Below are positions 7,621-15,510 of a stretch of 64,000 nucleotides of DNA, one piece after another (the first letter of the stretch is position 1; the number at the start of each line of letters is the position of its first letter). The stretch comes from Amnibacterium sp. CER49. GTDB taxonomy: Bacteria; Actinomycetota; Actinomycetes; Actinomycetales; Microbacteriaceae. The notes under the pieces were generated by a model. That model was not told the DNA's origin. It worked only from the letters and a program-made list of their open reading frames with translations, and searched no databases. The position numbers and the translations under genes are program-made. The DNA is taken from positions 1,612,001 to 1,676,000 of the forward strand of contig NZ_JARVWQ010000001.1 of assembly GCF_029846255.1 (NCBI RefSeq), given 5' to 3'.

Positions 7621-9239
7621 TGGCCGCCGTCTCCGCGCTCCGCGACCTGCCCGCCGCCCCCGCGCCAGTTCCGGCGTCCTCGAGCGGCAGCGGCGGCGCC
7701 GCCGCGTTCCAGGACGTCCTCGACGCCCAGACCGGAGCCGACCGCGCGCCCGGGCGGCCCGATCCCGCCGCGCCCCACGCCACCGGCCACCGCGCGCCCG
7801 CTCGTCGGACCGCCGGCGAGGGGGCGAGCGACCCCTCGGCCGACGACGCGAGCACCGTCGCCCCGACCGCGTCCGCCCCGGCGCCCGCTGATCCCGCGGC
7901 GCAGCCTCCCGCGGCTGCAGCCGCCACCACCGGCGCCGCGACCCCCGACGCTGCCGCGCTCGCCGCGGCGCTGCCCCAGGCGCCGCCGACCCCGCCGACG
8001 GCGGCCACGGGGCCGGCCGGACCGCCGGCGCCGGCCCGCGCCCAGGCCGGGACCGCCATCGGCGCCTCGGCTCCCGGGGTCCAGGGCCTCGTCACGTCCG
8101 TCGCGGACGGCTCCACGGGTGGGGACGCGTCGCTGCCTCCCGGCATACCGGCCGCGCCTGCGCCGTCCGCCGCGTCCGCTGCGCCCGCAGCACCGGCAGC
8201 TCCGATCGCGCTCCAGCAGACCGCCCCCGCGGTCCCCGCCGTCCTCCCGCCCGCGGTCCCTGCCGCTCCCGCCGCGGCGCCCACCGAGCCGCCGCCGACA
8301 CCGCCGACACCGACGACACCGCCGACAGCGACGACACCGCCGACATCGACGACACCGCCGACACCGCCGGCAGCGCCGACCGCGCCGGCGGCAGCCGCTG
8401 CGCCGGGCACGGGCACGGCCGTCTCGACCTCGCCCGCCGGGACCGGCGTGCCCGTCGCGCCCGTCGCCGGCCAGGACCCGTCCGACCGCGACGGCGGCCG
8501 CCCGGGCGACGAGCAGGACCGCCGTGGCAGCGCTGCCGCCTCGACCTCCGAGCGCGCGCGTCCGAGCGCCCTGGACGGCCTCGGTGCCGCGCTGGTGCCG
8601 GGATCCGCGCCGGCGCCCGATCCCGCTGCAGCCGTCGCGGCGTCGGCGCAGCAGGCGCTCCCCGCGGACCCCGCGCAGTCGTCGCAGCAGCCGCTGTCGC
8701 TCGGCGTGCCCGTCGTCGCCGCGGCGCCGCCCGCGCCGCTGCACGCCCCCGCCGCCGCACCCGTCGCGCCGGCCCACCAGGTGCCCGACCAGCCGCTCAG
8801 CGCGCAGCTCGCGCCGCCGATCGCGGCGCTCCGCGCCGTCGGCAACGGCGAGCACATCGTCACCGTGCGGGTCACGCCGGAGAACCTCGGCCCCGTCACC
8901 GTGCGGGCCCACGTCGCGGGCGGCGACCTGCGGGTCGAGCTGTTCGCCGGCTCGGCCGCGGCGCGGGACGCGCTCGCCTCGATGCTGCCCGACCTGAAGC
9001 GCGAGCTCGGCTCGTCGGGCGCCGGCTCGACCTCGCTGGGGCTCGGCACCGGTGACGCCCCGGCCGACGGCGGCCGCGACGGCCGCCCCGCGACCGGGGA
9101 CGGCGGCTCCGGGACCCGCGGCGACGCCCGCCTGCCCCTGCCGCAGCGGCAGGCGACGGCGAGCGGCGGCTACGGCGCCCCGCGCACCGCCCGCATCCCC
9201 GCCGGCGCCTCCGCCGGCGGCCTCGACGTGCTCGCGTAG
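7620..9239 (+). CDS. fliK: Flagellar hook-length control protein FliK
   Basis: FliK is exported and acts as the molecular ruler for the hook, switching the export gate from hook to filament substrates. The 539-residue protein is mostly Pro/Ala/Thr-rich and of low complexity. It includes a tandem repeat of an 18-bp unit (TTPPT-x) at about 8290-8380. The C-terminal 130 residues carry the recognisable Flg_hook domain (EHIVTVRVTPENLGPVTV, then GGDLRVELFAGS and MLPDLKRELG). The ATG overlaps the stop of the peptidase gene. Position between the fli genes and flgD supports the call. Confidence 0.92.
   Translation: MAAVSALRDLPAAPAPVPASSSGSGGAAAFQDVLDAQTGADRAPGRPDPAAPHATGHRAPARRTAGEGASDPSADDASTVAPTASAPAPADPAAQPPAAAAATTGAATPDAAALAAALPQAPPTPPTAATGPAGPPAPARAQAGTAIGASAPGVQGLVTSVADGSTGGDASLPPGIPAAPAPSAASAAPAAPAAPIALQQTAPAVPAVLPPAVPAAPAAAPTEPPPTPPTPTTPPTATTPPTSTTPPTPPAAPTAPAAAAAPGTGTAVSTSPAGTGVPVAPVAGQDPSDRDGGRPGDEQDRRGSAAASTSERARPSALDGLGAALVPGSAPAPDPAAAVAASAQQALPADPAQSSQQPLSLGVPVVAAAPPAPLHAPAAAPVAPAHQVPDQPLSAQLAPPIAALRAVGNGEHIVTVRVTPENLGPVTVRAHVAGGDLRVELFAGSAAARDALASMLPDLKRELGSSGAGSTSLGLGTGDAPADGGRDGRPATGDGGSGTRGDARLPLPQRQATASGGYGAPRTARIPAGASAGGLDVLA
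8290..8380 (+). repeat. In-frame tandem repeat inside fliK
   Basis: About four copies of an 18-bp unit built from GACACCGCC-type triplets encode a TTPPT-x repeat in the disordered middle of FliK. The copies differ by single bases. Such repeats can change copy number by slippage without shifting the frame, so the length of the hook ruler may vary between strains; that is inference. Confidence 0.75.
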
Positions 9240-9255
9240 AGCAGGAAGGACAGCC

Positions 9256-9699
9256 ATGACCAGCGTGACCCCGGCCACCGCAGCGCCGGCCGCGTCGTCG
9301 ATCTACACCTCGGCGACGTCGAAGGCGAAGCCGAACCAGACCATGGACAGCCAGATGTTCCTGAAGCTGCTCACGACGCAGCTGCGCAACCAGGACCCGA
9401 GCTCGCCCATGGACAGTGGCCAGATGATCAGCCAGACCTCGCAGCTCGCCTCCATGGAGCAGCTGACGAACCTGTCGTCGGCCACGACGAACAGCTACGA
9501 CCTGCAGATGCGCAGCGCCGCCGCGAACGTCCTCGGCAAGCAGGTCACGTGGACCGGCGCCGACGGCTCCGCGCAGTCCGGCACCGTGACCGCGGTCGGC
9601 TTCACCGGCACCACCCCGACCCTCACCGTCGGCAGCGCCACCGTGTCGCTGTCCGAGGTCACCGGCGTCACCGAGACGGGCTCCGCCTCGGCCGCCTGA
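9256..9699 (+). CDS. flgD: Flagellar hook assembly (capping) protein FlgD
   Basis: FlgD is the scaffold cap under which FlgE subunits polymerise. The 147-residue product contains the family hallmark FLKLLTTQLRNQDPSSPMDS at about residues 35-54, followed by MISQTSQLASMEQL. The C-terminal part is a short beta-rich region (GKQVTWTGADGSAQSG, TVTAVGFTG). It is shorter than enterobacterial FlgD (about 230 residues) because the FlgD Ig-like insert is missing, which is common in Gram-positive forms. A strong AGGAAGGA ribosome binding site at about 9243 fixes the ATG at 9256. Confidence 0.95.
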   Translation: MTSVTPATAAPAASSIYTSATSKAKPNQTMDSQMFLKLLTTQLRNQDPSSPMDSGQMISQTSQLASMEQLTNLSSATTNSYDLQMRSAAANVLGKQVTWTGADGSAQSGTVTAVGFTGTTPTLTVGSATVSLSEVTGVTETGSASAA

Positions 9700-9877
9700 C
9701 CCCCGAACTGGTCCCGCAGGCCTCCCGCACCGCGGTGCGGACGCCCGCGAGACTCCACCTCGACTCCAACCGCCGCGGCTTCCGCGGCACCAGCCATGAC
9801 GGCGATCAGCAGGCCAGGACGGCCGACCCCCGACGCGACCGGCGCCCCGGCGCGCGGACCGTTCAGAAGGGCCTTCC

Positions 9878-11059
9878 TTGCTCCGCTCCCTCTACTCCGG
9901 CATCTCCGGCCTCCGGGCCGAGCAGACGATGCTCGACGTGACCTCGAACAACATCGCGAACGTGAACACCACCGGGTTCAAGGCGTCGTCGGTGCAGTTC
10001 GAGGACGCCCTCTCGCAGACCCTCTCCGCCGCGGGCCTCCCCGAGAGCTACAAAGCCGGCACGAACCCGAACCAGGTCGGTCTCGGCGTCCGGGTCTCCG
10101 GCATCAGCACCAACCTCGCGCAGGGGTCGGAGCAGACCACCGGCAACAACCTCGACGCGATGATCCAGGGCGACGGCTTCTTCGTCGCCCACGTCGGCAG
10201 CGAGACGCTCTTCACGCGCAACGGCTCGTTCCACTGGGACTCGCAGGGCCGGCTCGCGACGCCGGACGGCGCCCTCGTGCAGGGCTGGCCCGCGACGAGC
10301 GGCGTCGTGCAGACCGGCGTGCAGCCCTCGAACATCACCCTGCCGCAGGGCACCACCGCCCCCGCGAAGACGACGACGGCCGCGCGGATGGTCGGCAACC
10401 TGCCCTCGGACGCCGCCGCCGGCACCAGCGTCGAGCGCGACATCACGGTGTACGCGGGCGACGGCTCGCAGAAGACGCTCGCGATCACCTTCACGGCGGG
10501 CGCCGCGGGCAGCAAGCAGTGGTCCTACTCCGTGGACGACGGCACGGGCACGCCGACGAGCGGCGTCCTGACGACCGGGGCCGACCCGGTGACGGGCGAC
10601 ACCAACCCCGTGGTCGACGGCATCACGCTCGACCTCTCGAAGCTGTCCGGCTACGCGGGCGACACGACCGTCGCGATGGCCGGCCAGAACGGCAACAAGG
10701 CGGGCGCCCTGCTGTCGGTGTCGCTCGGCTCCGACGGCACGCTCTCCGGCACCTTCAGCAACGGCGACACGATCCCGCTCGCCCGTCTCGCGCTCGCGGG
10801 CTTCACCAACCCGCAGGGGCTCGAGAAGACCGGCAACTCGGAGCTGCGCGCCACGCTGAACTCCGGCACCGCCACGCTCGGCACCGCCGGCTCGCCGGGC
10901 TACGGCGCGGTCGTCGCGGGCGCCCTGGAGGCGTCGAACGTCGACCTCAGCCAGGAGTTCACGAACCTGATCATCGCCCAGCGCGGCTTCCAGGCGAACG
11001 CCCGCATCATCACCACCTCGGACGAGATCCTCCAGCAGCTCACGCAGCTGAAGCAGTAG
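9878..11059 (+). CDS. flgE: Flagellar hook protein FlgE
   Basis: FlgE forms the universal joint between rod and filament. It has 393 residues, close to the usual 400. The N-terminus LRSLYSGISGLRAEQ is followed by VTSNNIANVNTTGFKA, then IQGDGFFV. The C-terminal helix is NLIIAQRGFQANARIITTSD. Both ends are classical for the rod/hook superfamily, and the variable middle forms the exposed domain. The start is a rare TTG at 9878, seven bases after AGAAGG (9865-9870); no ATG or GTG gives the conserved N-terminus. The 178-bp spacer after flgD shows no further gene. A strong hairpin follows the stop. Confidence 0.95.
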   Translation: MLRSLYSGISGLRAEQTMLDVTSNNIANVNTTGFKASSVQFEDALSQTLSAAGLPESYKAGTNPNQVGLGVRVSGISTNLAQGSEQTTGNNLDAMIQGDGFFVAHVGSETLFTRNGSFHWDSQGRLATPDGALVQGWPATSGVVQTGVQPSNITLPQGTTAPAKTTTAARMVGNLPSDAAAGTSVERDITVYAGDGSQKTLAITFTAGAAGSKQWSYSVDDGTGTPTSGVLTTGADPVTGDTNPVVDGITLDLSKLSGYAGDTTVAMAGQNGNKAGALLSVSLGSDGTLSGTFSNGDTIPLARLALAGFTNPQGLEKTGNSELRATLNSGTATLGTAGSPGYGAVVAGALEASNVDLSQEFTNLIIAQRGFQANARIITTSDEILQQLTQLKQ

Positions 11060-11066
11060 TGCCCCG

Positions 11067-11104
11067 GGTGCCCGCGCGGATCCCCCCTCCGCCGCGCGGG
11101 CACC
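11067..11104 (+). terminator. Hairpin terminator after flgE
   Basis: There is a perfect 13-bp inverted repeat (GGTGCCCGCGCGG at 11067-11079 and its complement at 11092-11104) around a 12-nt loop, starting 8 nt after the flgE stop. There is no U-tract, as is common for actinobacterial hairpin terminators. It would end the flgB-flgE transcript. Confidence 0.8.
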
Positions 11105-11142
11105 TCCCCCCCCGCGCTCTGCTCCCTTCCCCGGCGTGCTCA

Positions 11143-11196
11143 CCCGTATTGGGGTCGGGCGGCCCCTGACGGCCGGCGCAGAACTCCCGATAGATC
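11143..11196 (+). promoter_or_regulatory. Putative promoter/operator region before flbD
   Basis: CCC-GTATT-GGGGTC at 11143-11156 resembles the G-tract motif found before flgB, flhA, pilB and pilA. A TAnnn hexamer (TAGATC, 11191-11196, inside CCCGATAGATC) begins 37 bp after the end of the G-tract. CCCGATA also resembles the core of the flagellar sigma-28 -10 element (GCCGATAA), but no TAAA -35 is present. The region follows the flgE terminator, so a new transcript should start here. Weak evidence. Confidence 0.35.
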
Positions 11197-11259
11197 TAGA
11201 GACGGCGATCGAACCGTCCCACGGACGGGACGTGCCGGACCCATGGATGGGGGGAAACC

Positions 11260-11580
11260 ATGATCCTTCTCACGCGCCTGAACGGCAGCACGTTCGCGAT
11301 CAACCCGGACCTGGTCGAGCGGATCCAGGAGACGCCCGACACGACCGTCGTGCTCGTCGACGGGACCACCTACATCGTCACCGAGACGGTGGACGAGGTC
11401 ATCGGCGAGATCGCGCAGTACCGCGCCCGCGTCATCGCGCTCGCCCACACGATGGCCGCCGAGCAGTCCGCCAACGTCCCGGCGCCGCCGCGAGGCGGCC
11501 GCCGGTTCGGCGTCGTCGACGGCGCGAAGGCCCCGACGCGCAGCGCCGAGGCCGCCGTGCGCACGCCAGGGAGGTCCTGA
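11260..11580 (+). CDS. flbD: FlbD family flagellar protein
   Basis: The first 70 residues (MILLTRLNGSTFAINPDLVE, then IQETPDTTVVLVDGTTYIV and ETVDEVIGEIAQYR) match the small FlbD/SwrD family, which lies next to flgE and motA in many Gram-positive flagellar operons. In Bacillus, SwrD raises flagellar power by acting on the stator. The product has 106 residues because of a basic, Ala/Pro-rich C-terminal tail not found in the short (about 70-residue) members. The ATG follows the purine-rich GGGGGGAAACC. The stop overlaps the motA start (TGATG). Confidence 0.9.
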   Translation: MILLTRLNGSTFAINPDLVERIQETPDTTVVLVDGTTYIVTETVDEVIGEIAQYRARVIALAHTMAAEQSANVPAPPRGGRRFGVVDGAKAPTRSAEAAVRTPGRS

Positions 11581-12404
11581 TGGATCCGGCGACCATCGGC
11601 GGCATCCTCGTCGCCTTCGGCTCGCTGCTCGTCATGGCGTTCCTCGAGGGCGCGAGCCCGATGGCGCTCATCCTGCCGGCGCCGATGATCCTCGTCTTCG
11701 GCGGGTCCATCGGCGTGGGCCTTGCGAGCACCGTGCTGCCCGAGGCGATCAACGCCGTGAAGACGCTGCCGAAGGCGTTCCTCTACAAGCGCGTCGCGGC
11801 CACGAAGACGATCGACCAGCTCGTCGAGCTCGCCGAGGTCGCCCGCAAGCAGGGGCTCCTCGCCCTCGAGGCCGAGGCCGCGAAGATCACTGACGACTTC
11901 CTGAAGAAGGCGCTGCAGAACACCGCCGACGGGATGGACGCCGACGAGCTGCGCACGGTGATGGAGGACGAGGCCGCGACCCGCGACCGCGTCGGCCGCG
12001 CCTCGTCGAAGTTCTTCAACTCGCTCGGCGGCTTCGCGCCGACCGTCGGCATCATCGGCACCGTCGTGTCGCTGACGCACGTGCTCGAGAACCTCTCGAA
12101 CCCCGCGACGCTCGGCCACTCGATCGCCGGCGCGTTCGTCGCGACCCTCTGGGGCGTCATGAGCGCGAACTTCATCTGGCTGCCCATCGGCGGCCGCATC
12201 GGCAAGATGACCGACCTCGAGTCCGAGCGGCTCGCGATCGTCATCGAGGGCGTCCTCGCGGTGCAGGGCGGCGCGCAGCCGCGCGTGCTCGGCGAGAAGC
12301 TCCTCGCCATGGTGCCCGTGCACGAGCAGGGCAAGGGTGCGGCCAAGGGGGCGAAGGCCGGCGGCAAGAAGGCGGCCGCGCCGCAGGCCGCCGCGGCGGC
12401 CTGA
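11580..12404 (+). CDS. motA: Flagellar motor stator protein MotA
   Basis: MotA forms the proton-conducting stator with MotB and pushes on FliG. It has 274 residues. Four membrane segments are visible: near residues 5-22 (IGGILVAFGSLLVMAFLEG), 30-48, and two in the C-terminal half (FAPTVGIIGTVVSLTHVLEN and AFVATLWGVMSANFIWLPIG). The cytoplasmic loop contains the conserved DELRTVMEDEAATRD helix that contacts the rotor. The tail is a Lys/Ala-rich extension. The ATG overlaps the flbD stop, and the motB GTG lies one base after the motA stop. Confidence 0.96.
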   Translation: MDPATIGGILVAFGSLLVMAFLEGASPMALILPAPMILVFGGSIGVGLASTVLPEAINAVKTLPKAFLYKRVAATKTIDQLVELAEVARKQGLLALEAEAAKITDDFLKKALQNTADGMDADELRTVMEDEAATRDRVGRASSKFFNSLGGFAPTVGIIGTVVSLTHVLENLSNPATLGHSIAGAFVATLWGVMSANFIWLPIGGRIGKMTDLESERLAIVIEGVLAVQGGAQPRVLGEKLLAMVPVHEQGKGAAKGAKAGGKKAAAPQAAAAA

Positions 12405-12405
12405 C

Positions 12406-13191
12406 GTGAGCAGCAGACGGAAGAAGGGCGGCCACGCCGAGTTCCATCTCGACGAGCGGTGGATGACGTCCTACGCGGACATGATCACCGTGCTCATGTG
12501 CCTCTTCATCGTGCTGTACGCGATGTCGACGATCGACGCGAGCAAGTTCAAGACGCTCGCGAACTCGCTCGCCACCGGCTTCGGCCAGACGCCGAGCCAG
12601 ACCGTCGACACGGCGAAGGGCGTGGTCGTGCCGAAGGACCTCGTGAAGAAGAAGGGGACCGGCTTCACGACGACGACCGCCATCGCGCAGGACCTGAAGA
12701 CGAAGCTCGACGCCGCGCTGAAGAAGGCCGGCTCGACCTCGAAGGCGCAGGTCACGACGACGAGCACGACGGTGACGATCGGGCTCGTCGGCTCGATCGC
12801 CTACTTCGGGCCCGACGACGCCTCGCTCCGCCAGGACGCGTTCACGTCGCTCAAGGTCATCGCCCCGGTGCTCGGCGAGCAGGCCGGCTCCGTGACCGTC
12901 GAGGGCCACGCCGACCCGCACGGCTCGGCGGGGGAGTACTCGAACGACTGGGCGCTCGCCGCGGCCCGGGCGACGACCGTGCTCACCTACCTCGTCGACC
13001 ACGGGGTGCCCGGGGACCGCATCTCGGCCGTCTCGTACGGCTCGAGCCGGCCGGTCACCTCGGGCGCGAACACCGCGACGCGCAACCGCCGCGTCGACAT
13101 CGTGCTGCACGCCGTGTCGGCGAAATCCGGCGCTCCGGCGCCCTCGCCCGCGCCGAGCGCCTCGGCCGCGGGGGAGGCGGCGCACCACTGA
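12406..13191 (+). CDS. motB: Flagellar motor stator protein MotB
   Basis: The product has 261 residues. A short basic N-terminus (SSRRKKGGHAEFHLDERWM) precedes the single membrane helix, which contains the proton-carrying aspartate in SYADMITVLMCLFIVLYAM. An OmpA-like peptidoglycan-binding domain follows (about 130-240; VEGHADPHGSAGEYSNDWAL, then RNRRVDIVL). It anchors the stator to the wall. The GTG at 12406 is chosen because a longer upstream frame lies in the motA tail. A strong terminator hairpin starts four bases after the stop, so motB ends its transcript. Confidence 0.96.
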   Translation: MSSRRKKGGHAEFHLDERWMTSYADMITVLMCLFIVLYAMSTIDASKFKTLANSLATGFGQTPSQTVDTAKGVVVPKDLVKKKGTGFTTTTAIAQDLKTKLDAALKKAGSTSKAQVTTTSTTVTIGLVGSIAYFGPDDASLRQDAFTSLKVIAPVLGEQAGSVTVEGHADPHGSAGEYSNDWALAAARATTVLTYLVDHGVPGDRISAVSYGSSRPVTSGANTATRNRRVDIVLHAVSAKSGAPAPSPAPSASAAGEAAHH

Positions 13192-13194
13192 CCC

Positions 13195-13227
13195 CTCGGA
13201 TGGGGGCCGCTCTGGCCCCCATCCGAG
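13195..13227 (+). terminator. Hairpin terminator between motB and fliM
   Basis: There is a perfect 14-bp inverted repeat (CTCGGATGGGGGCC and its complement) with a 5-nt loop, starting 4 nt after motB. It separates flbD-motA-motB from fliM and argues that fliM starts its own transcript. Confidence 0.85.
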
Positions 13228-13258
13228 TGTCGTGCGAGGATCGGCACCCCCTTCTGCC

Positions 13259-13264
13259 CATAAT
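13259..13264 (+). promoter_or_regulatory. -10 box of a putative leaderless fliM promoter
   Basis: CATAAT ends exactly 6 nt before the GTG at 13271, the spacing expected when transcription begins at the start codon itself. It follows the motB terminator by 31 bp. No clear -35 box is visible. It also decides the fliM start: the alternative GTG at 13232 would sit almost on the terminator stem. Confidence 0.6.
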
Positions 13265-13270
13265 CCGGGC

Positions 13271-14158
13271 GTGACCGATCGTCGGACGCCGCGCGCACGG
13301 GTCTTCGCCCCCGGTGCCGTCGACGCGCGCCCGTACGACTTCGAGAGCCCCGAGGTGCTCTCGGACACCGCCCGCGAGCGGCTCGACCTCGCGTTCGAGG
13401 CCTTCGCCCGGCAGGCCGGCCTGCAGATCACCGCGAAGACGCGCTCGGTCGTCGACCTCGAGTACCGCGGCTTCGTCGCGCTGCCGCACGGGCTCTTCGC
13501 CGCGCAGGACGACGAGCCCTGCTGCTTCCTGCTCGCCGCGATGGACGACGAGCCGTCCCGCATCGTCTACCGGGTGCCCGCGGACGAGGCCCGCTTCTGG
13601 GCCTCCCGCATGGTCGGCGGGTCCGGAGCCCAGGCCGGCGGCCAGCACCGCCTCACCGCGGTCGAGCGCGCCCTCGTCTGGCGCATGACCGAGGACCACG
13701 TCGACGAGCTCCAGCTCGCGCTCCGGGGTCTCGTCCCCGAGGCCGTCGTCGAGTCGTTCGCCTACGACCTCTCCGCCGACCGCACCGCCCCCGACGAGCT
13801 GATGCTCTGCGCCGCGTTCGGCGTGCAGCGCCGCGACGGCGACGCCGTGCTCGCCGTGGCGCTCCCCGCGCAGCCCGTGCTCGACCGCATCGGCGCGGGT
13901 GCCGACCCGCAGACCGCCGACACGGTCGCCGAGCTGCTCGCCGCGCACGTCGCCGAGGCGCCCGTCGAGGTGTCCGTCGCGTTCGATCCCACCCTCGTCG
14001 GCCCGGCCACCGTGCTCGGGCTCGCCGAGGGCGACCTGATCCCGCTCACGCACCCGCAGCACCGCCCGCTGACGGTCGCGCTCGACGGCACCCCCGTCGT
14101 CCGCGCCGCCGTCGGGGGCACTGGCGACCGCCTCGCCTGCGTCGTCGTGGACTCGTAA
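13271..14158 (+). CDS. fliM: Flagellar motor switch protein FliM
   Basis: FliM forms the middle of the C-ring and normally receives CheY-P. The 295-residue protein has the FliM core: RPYDFESPEVLSDTARERL at about 19-37, then AFARQAGLQITAKTRSVVDL, and a C-terminal SpoA-like domain. The usual N-terminal CheY-binding peptide (consensus LSQxEIDALL) is not visible; the protein begins only about 18 residues before the middle domain. The GTG at 13271 is preferred over 13232, which would start beside the terminator stem. The fliN ribosome binding site overlaps its stop. Confidence 0.92.
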   Translation: MTDRRTPRARVFAPGAVDARPYDFESPEVLSDTARERLDLAFEAFARQAGLQITAKTRSVVDLEYRGFVALPHGLFAAQDDEPCCFLLAAMDDEPSRIVYRVPADEARFWASRMVGGSGAQAGGQHRLTAVERALVWRMTEDHVDELQLALRGLVPEAVVESFAYDLSADRTAPDELMLCAAFGVQRRDGDAVLAVALPAQPVLDRIGAGADPQTADTVAELLAAHVAEAPVEVSVAFDPTLVGPATVLGLAEGDLIPLTHPQHRPLTVALDGTPVVRAAVGGTGDRLACVVVDS

Positions 14159-14169
14159 GGAGGCCGGCC

Positions 14170-14895
14170 ATGACCTTCCAGACCGCTCTGCCCGACGCCC
14201 GGACCACCGGCACCGACGGCACCGCCGAGGCCGCCATCGCGGACGCCCTCGTCGCGGCGCTGCCCGGCGCCCCGCTGCTCGCGCAGCGCCACGTCGGCGC
14301 GCCCCTGCCGGGCGCGGCGCTCGAGGCCGGCGTCTCGGCGTCGTACGTCGGCGCGGCCTCGGCCGACCTCGGCCTCATCCTGCTCGACCGCGGCGAGCTG
14401 CTCGCCGCCGGCGGCGCGGACCCGACCACGGTGCGCATCGTCGACGTGCTCCGCCCCGCGCTCGAGCACGCCACCGCCGTGATCGGCGGCGGCATGCTCG
14501 GCGAGGCCGTCGACGGCGTGCCCGCGGCGCTCCTCGACGCCCCCGACACGGTCGTGTTCGACCTCATCGGCGAGACCGGCATCGCCGGCTGGTTCGCGGT
14601 GCAGCTGCGTGAGCAGGCGGCTCCGGCGGCGCCCCGCCGCGACGTCACCTCGCGCCTCGGTCGCATCAGCGGCGTCGAGATGAGCCTCACCGTCGAGATC
14701 GGCCGTGCCCGCGTCTCGGTCGCCGACCTCCTCGACGCGCAGCCGGGCACCGTCATCGAGCTCGACCGCGCGGTCGGAGCCGACGCCGACGTGCTGCTGA
14801 ACGGCCGGCTCATCGCCACCGGCGAGATCGTCGTCGTCGACCGGCGCTTCGCCGTCCGCATCACCCGCGTCCTCGACACCGTCGACGAGGGCTGA
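14170..14895 (+). CDS. fliN: Flagellar motor switch protein FliN, long FliY-like form
   Basis: FliN builds the lower rim of the C-ring. The protein has 241 residues, about twice the size of enterobacterial FliN. The SpoA domain is C-terminal (about 160-240: GVEMSLTVEIGRARVSVADL, GTVIELDR, DVLLNGRLIATGEIVVVDRR). The first 150 residues form an additional CheC-like region (VRIVDVLRPALEHATAVIGG), as in FliY. This extra domain may contribute CheY-P recognition or dephosphorylation; that is inference. A strong TAAGGAGG overlapping the fliM stop (14157-14164) sets the ATG at 14170. Confidence 0.9.
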   Translation: MTFQTALPDARTTGTDGTAEAAIADALVAALPGAPLLAQRHVGAPLPGAALEAGVSASYVGAASADLGLILLDRGELLAAGGADPTTVRIVDVLRPALEHATAVIGGGMLGEAVDGVPAALLDAPDTVVFDLIGETGIAGWFAVQLREQAAPAAPRRDVTSRLGRISGVEMSLTVEIGRARVSVADLLDAQPGTVIELDRAVGADADVLLNGRLIATGEIVVVDRRFAVRITRVLDTVDEG

Positions 14896-14907
14896 GCCGC
14901 ACCCTCC

Positions 14908-15510
14908 ATGGACACCGTCTTCCTCGCGCTCCGCGTCGTCGTCTCCCTGGCGGCGGTGTTCGGCGCGCTGTGGTTCGCGCACCGCTGGTTCGTCAAGGGC
15001 AAGGGCGGCGGCCGCGCCGCGCGCACCCGCGCCATCGGCGTCGTCGCGCGGCAGGGCCTCGGCGCGAAGGCCGGTGTCGCCGTCGTCGACGCGGGTGGAC
15101 GGCGCTACCTGCTCGGCGTGACCGAGCACGCCGTGACGGTGCTCGACCGGCTGGACGCGGGCGACGGCGGGGCCGCCCGCGGCCTGCAGGTCGTGTCGAC
15201 CGCCCCCGTCGCGATCCAGAGCCCCGTCGTCGAGCCGATCGACGACGCCGCGACGCTGCTCGCGTTCGACGAGGAGCTGCGCATCGCGACGGCGACCGGC
15301 GAGGTCACCGTGCTGCCCCCGCAGGCGGGCCCCGCGGGCCTCCCGACGCAGACGATCACGCTGCCGCCCTCGACGGGCTACCAGAGCCGTCGCGCCGCCC
15401 GGGAGGCCGAGCAGGCCAAGGTGCAGCAGGCCACCGGCCCGCTCGCCGGGAGCGTGCTCTCGCCCGCCACCTGGCGGCAGACCGTCGACGCCCTGAAGCA
15501 CCTGCGGTGA
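14908..15510 (+). CDS. fliO: Flagellar export gate assembly protein FliO
   Basis: FliO is a small membrane protein that helps FliP assemble. The product has 200 residues. One N-terminal membrane helix (FLALRVVVSLAAVFGALWFA) is followed by the basic WFVKGKGGG. A short conserved cytoplasmic beta domain comes next (RRYLLGVTEHAVTVLDRL), and the tail is long and variable. It lies 12 bp after fliN, and its stop overlaps the fliP GTG by four bases. The family is weakly conserved, so order fliN-fliO-fliP is part of the evidence. Confidence 0.9.
   Translation: MDTVFLALRVVVSLAAVFGALWFAHRWFVKGKGGGRAARTRAIGVVARQGLGAKAGVAVVDAGGRRYLLGVTEHAVTVLDRLDAGDGGAARGLQVVSTAPVAIQSPVVEPIDDAATLLAFDEELRIATATGEVTVLPPQAGPAGLPTQTITLPPSTGYQSRRAAREAEQAKVQQATGPLAGSVLSPATWRQTVDALKHLR

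Noticed and set aside
8290-8380. Possible CRISPR-like array
   Set aside because: Short 18-bp in-frame tandem units without spacers inside fliK; simple coding repeat.
11187-11196. Sigma-28 (FliA) promoter before flbD
   Set aside because: CCCGATAG resembles the -10, but the TAAA -35 element is missing and no FliA gene or further matching site was seen in the window.
13232-13270. Upstream GTG at 13232 as fliM start
   Set aside because: It would begin 4 nt after the terminator stem and adds residues without similarity; the GTG at 13271 has a -10 box at leaderless distance.
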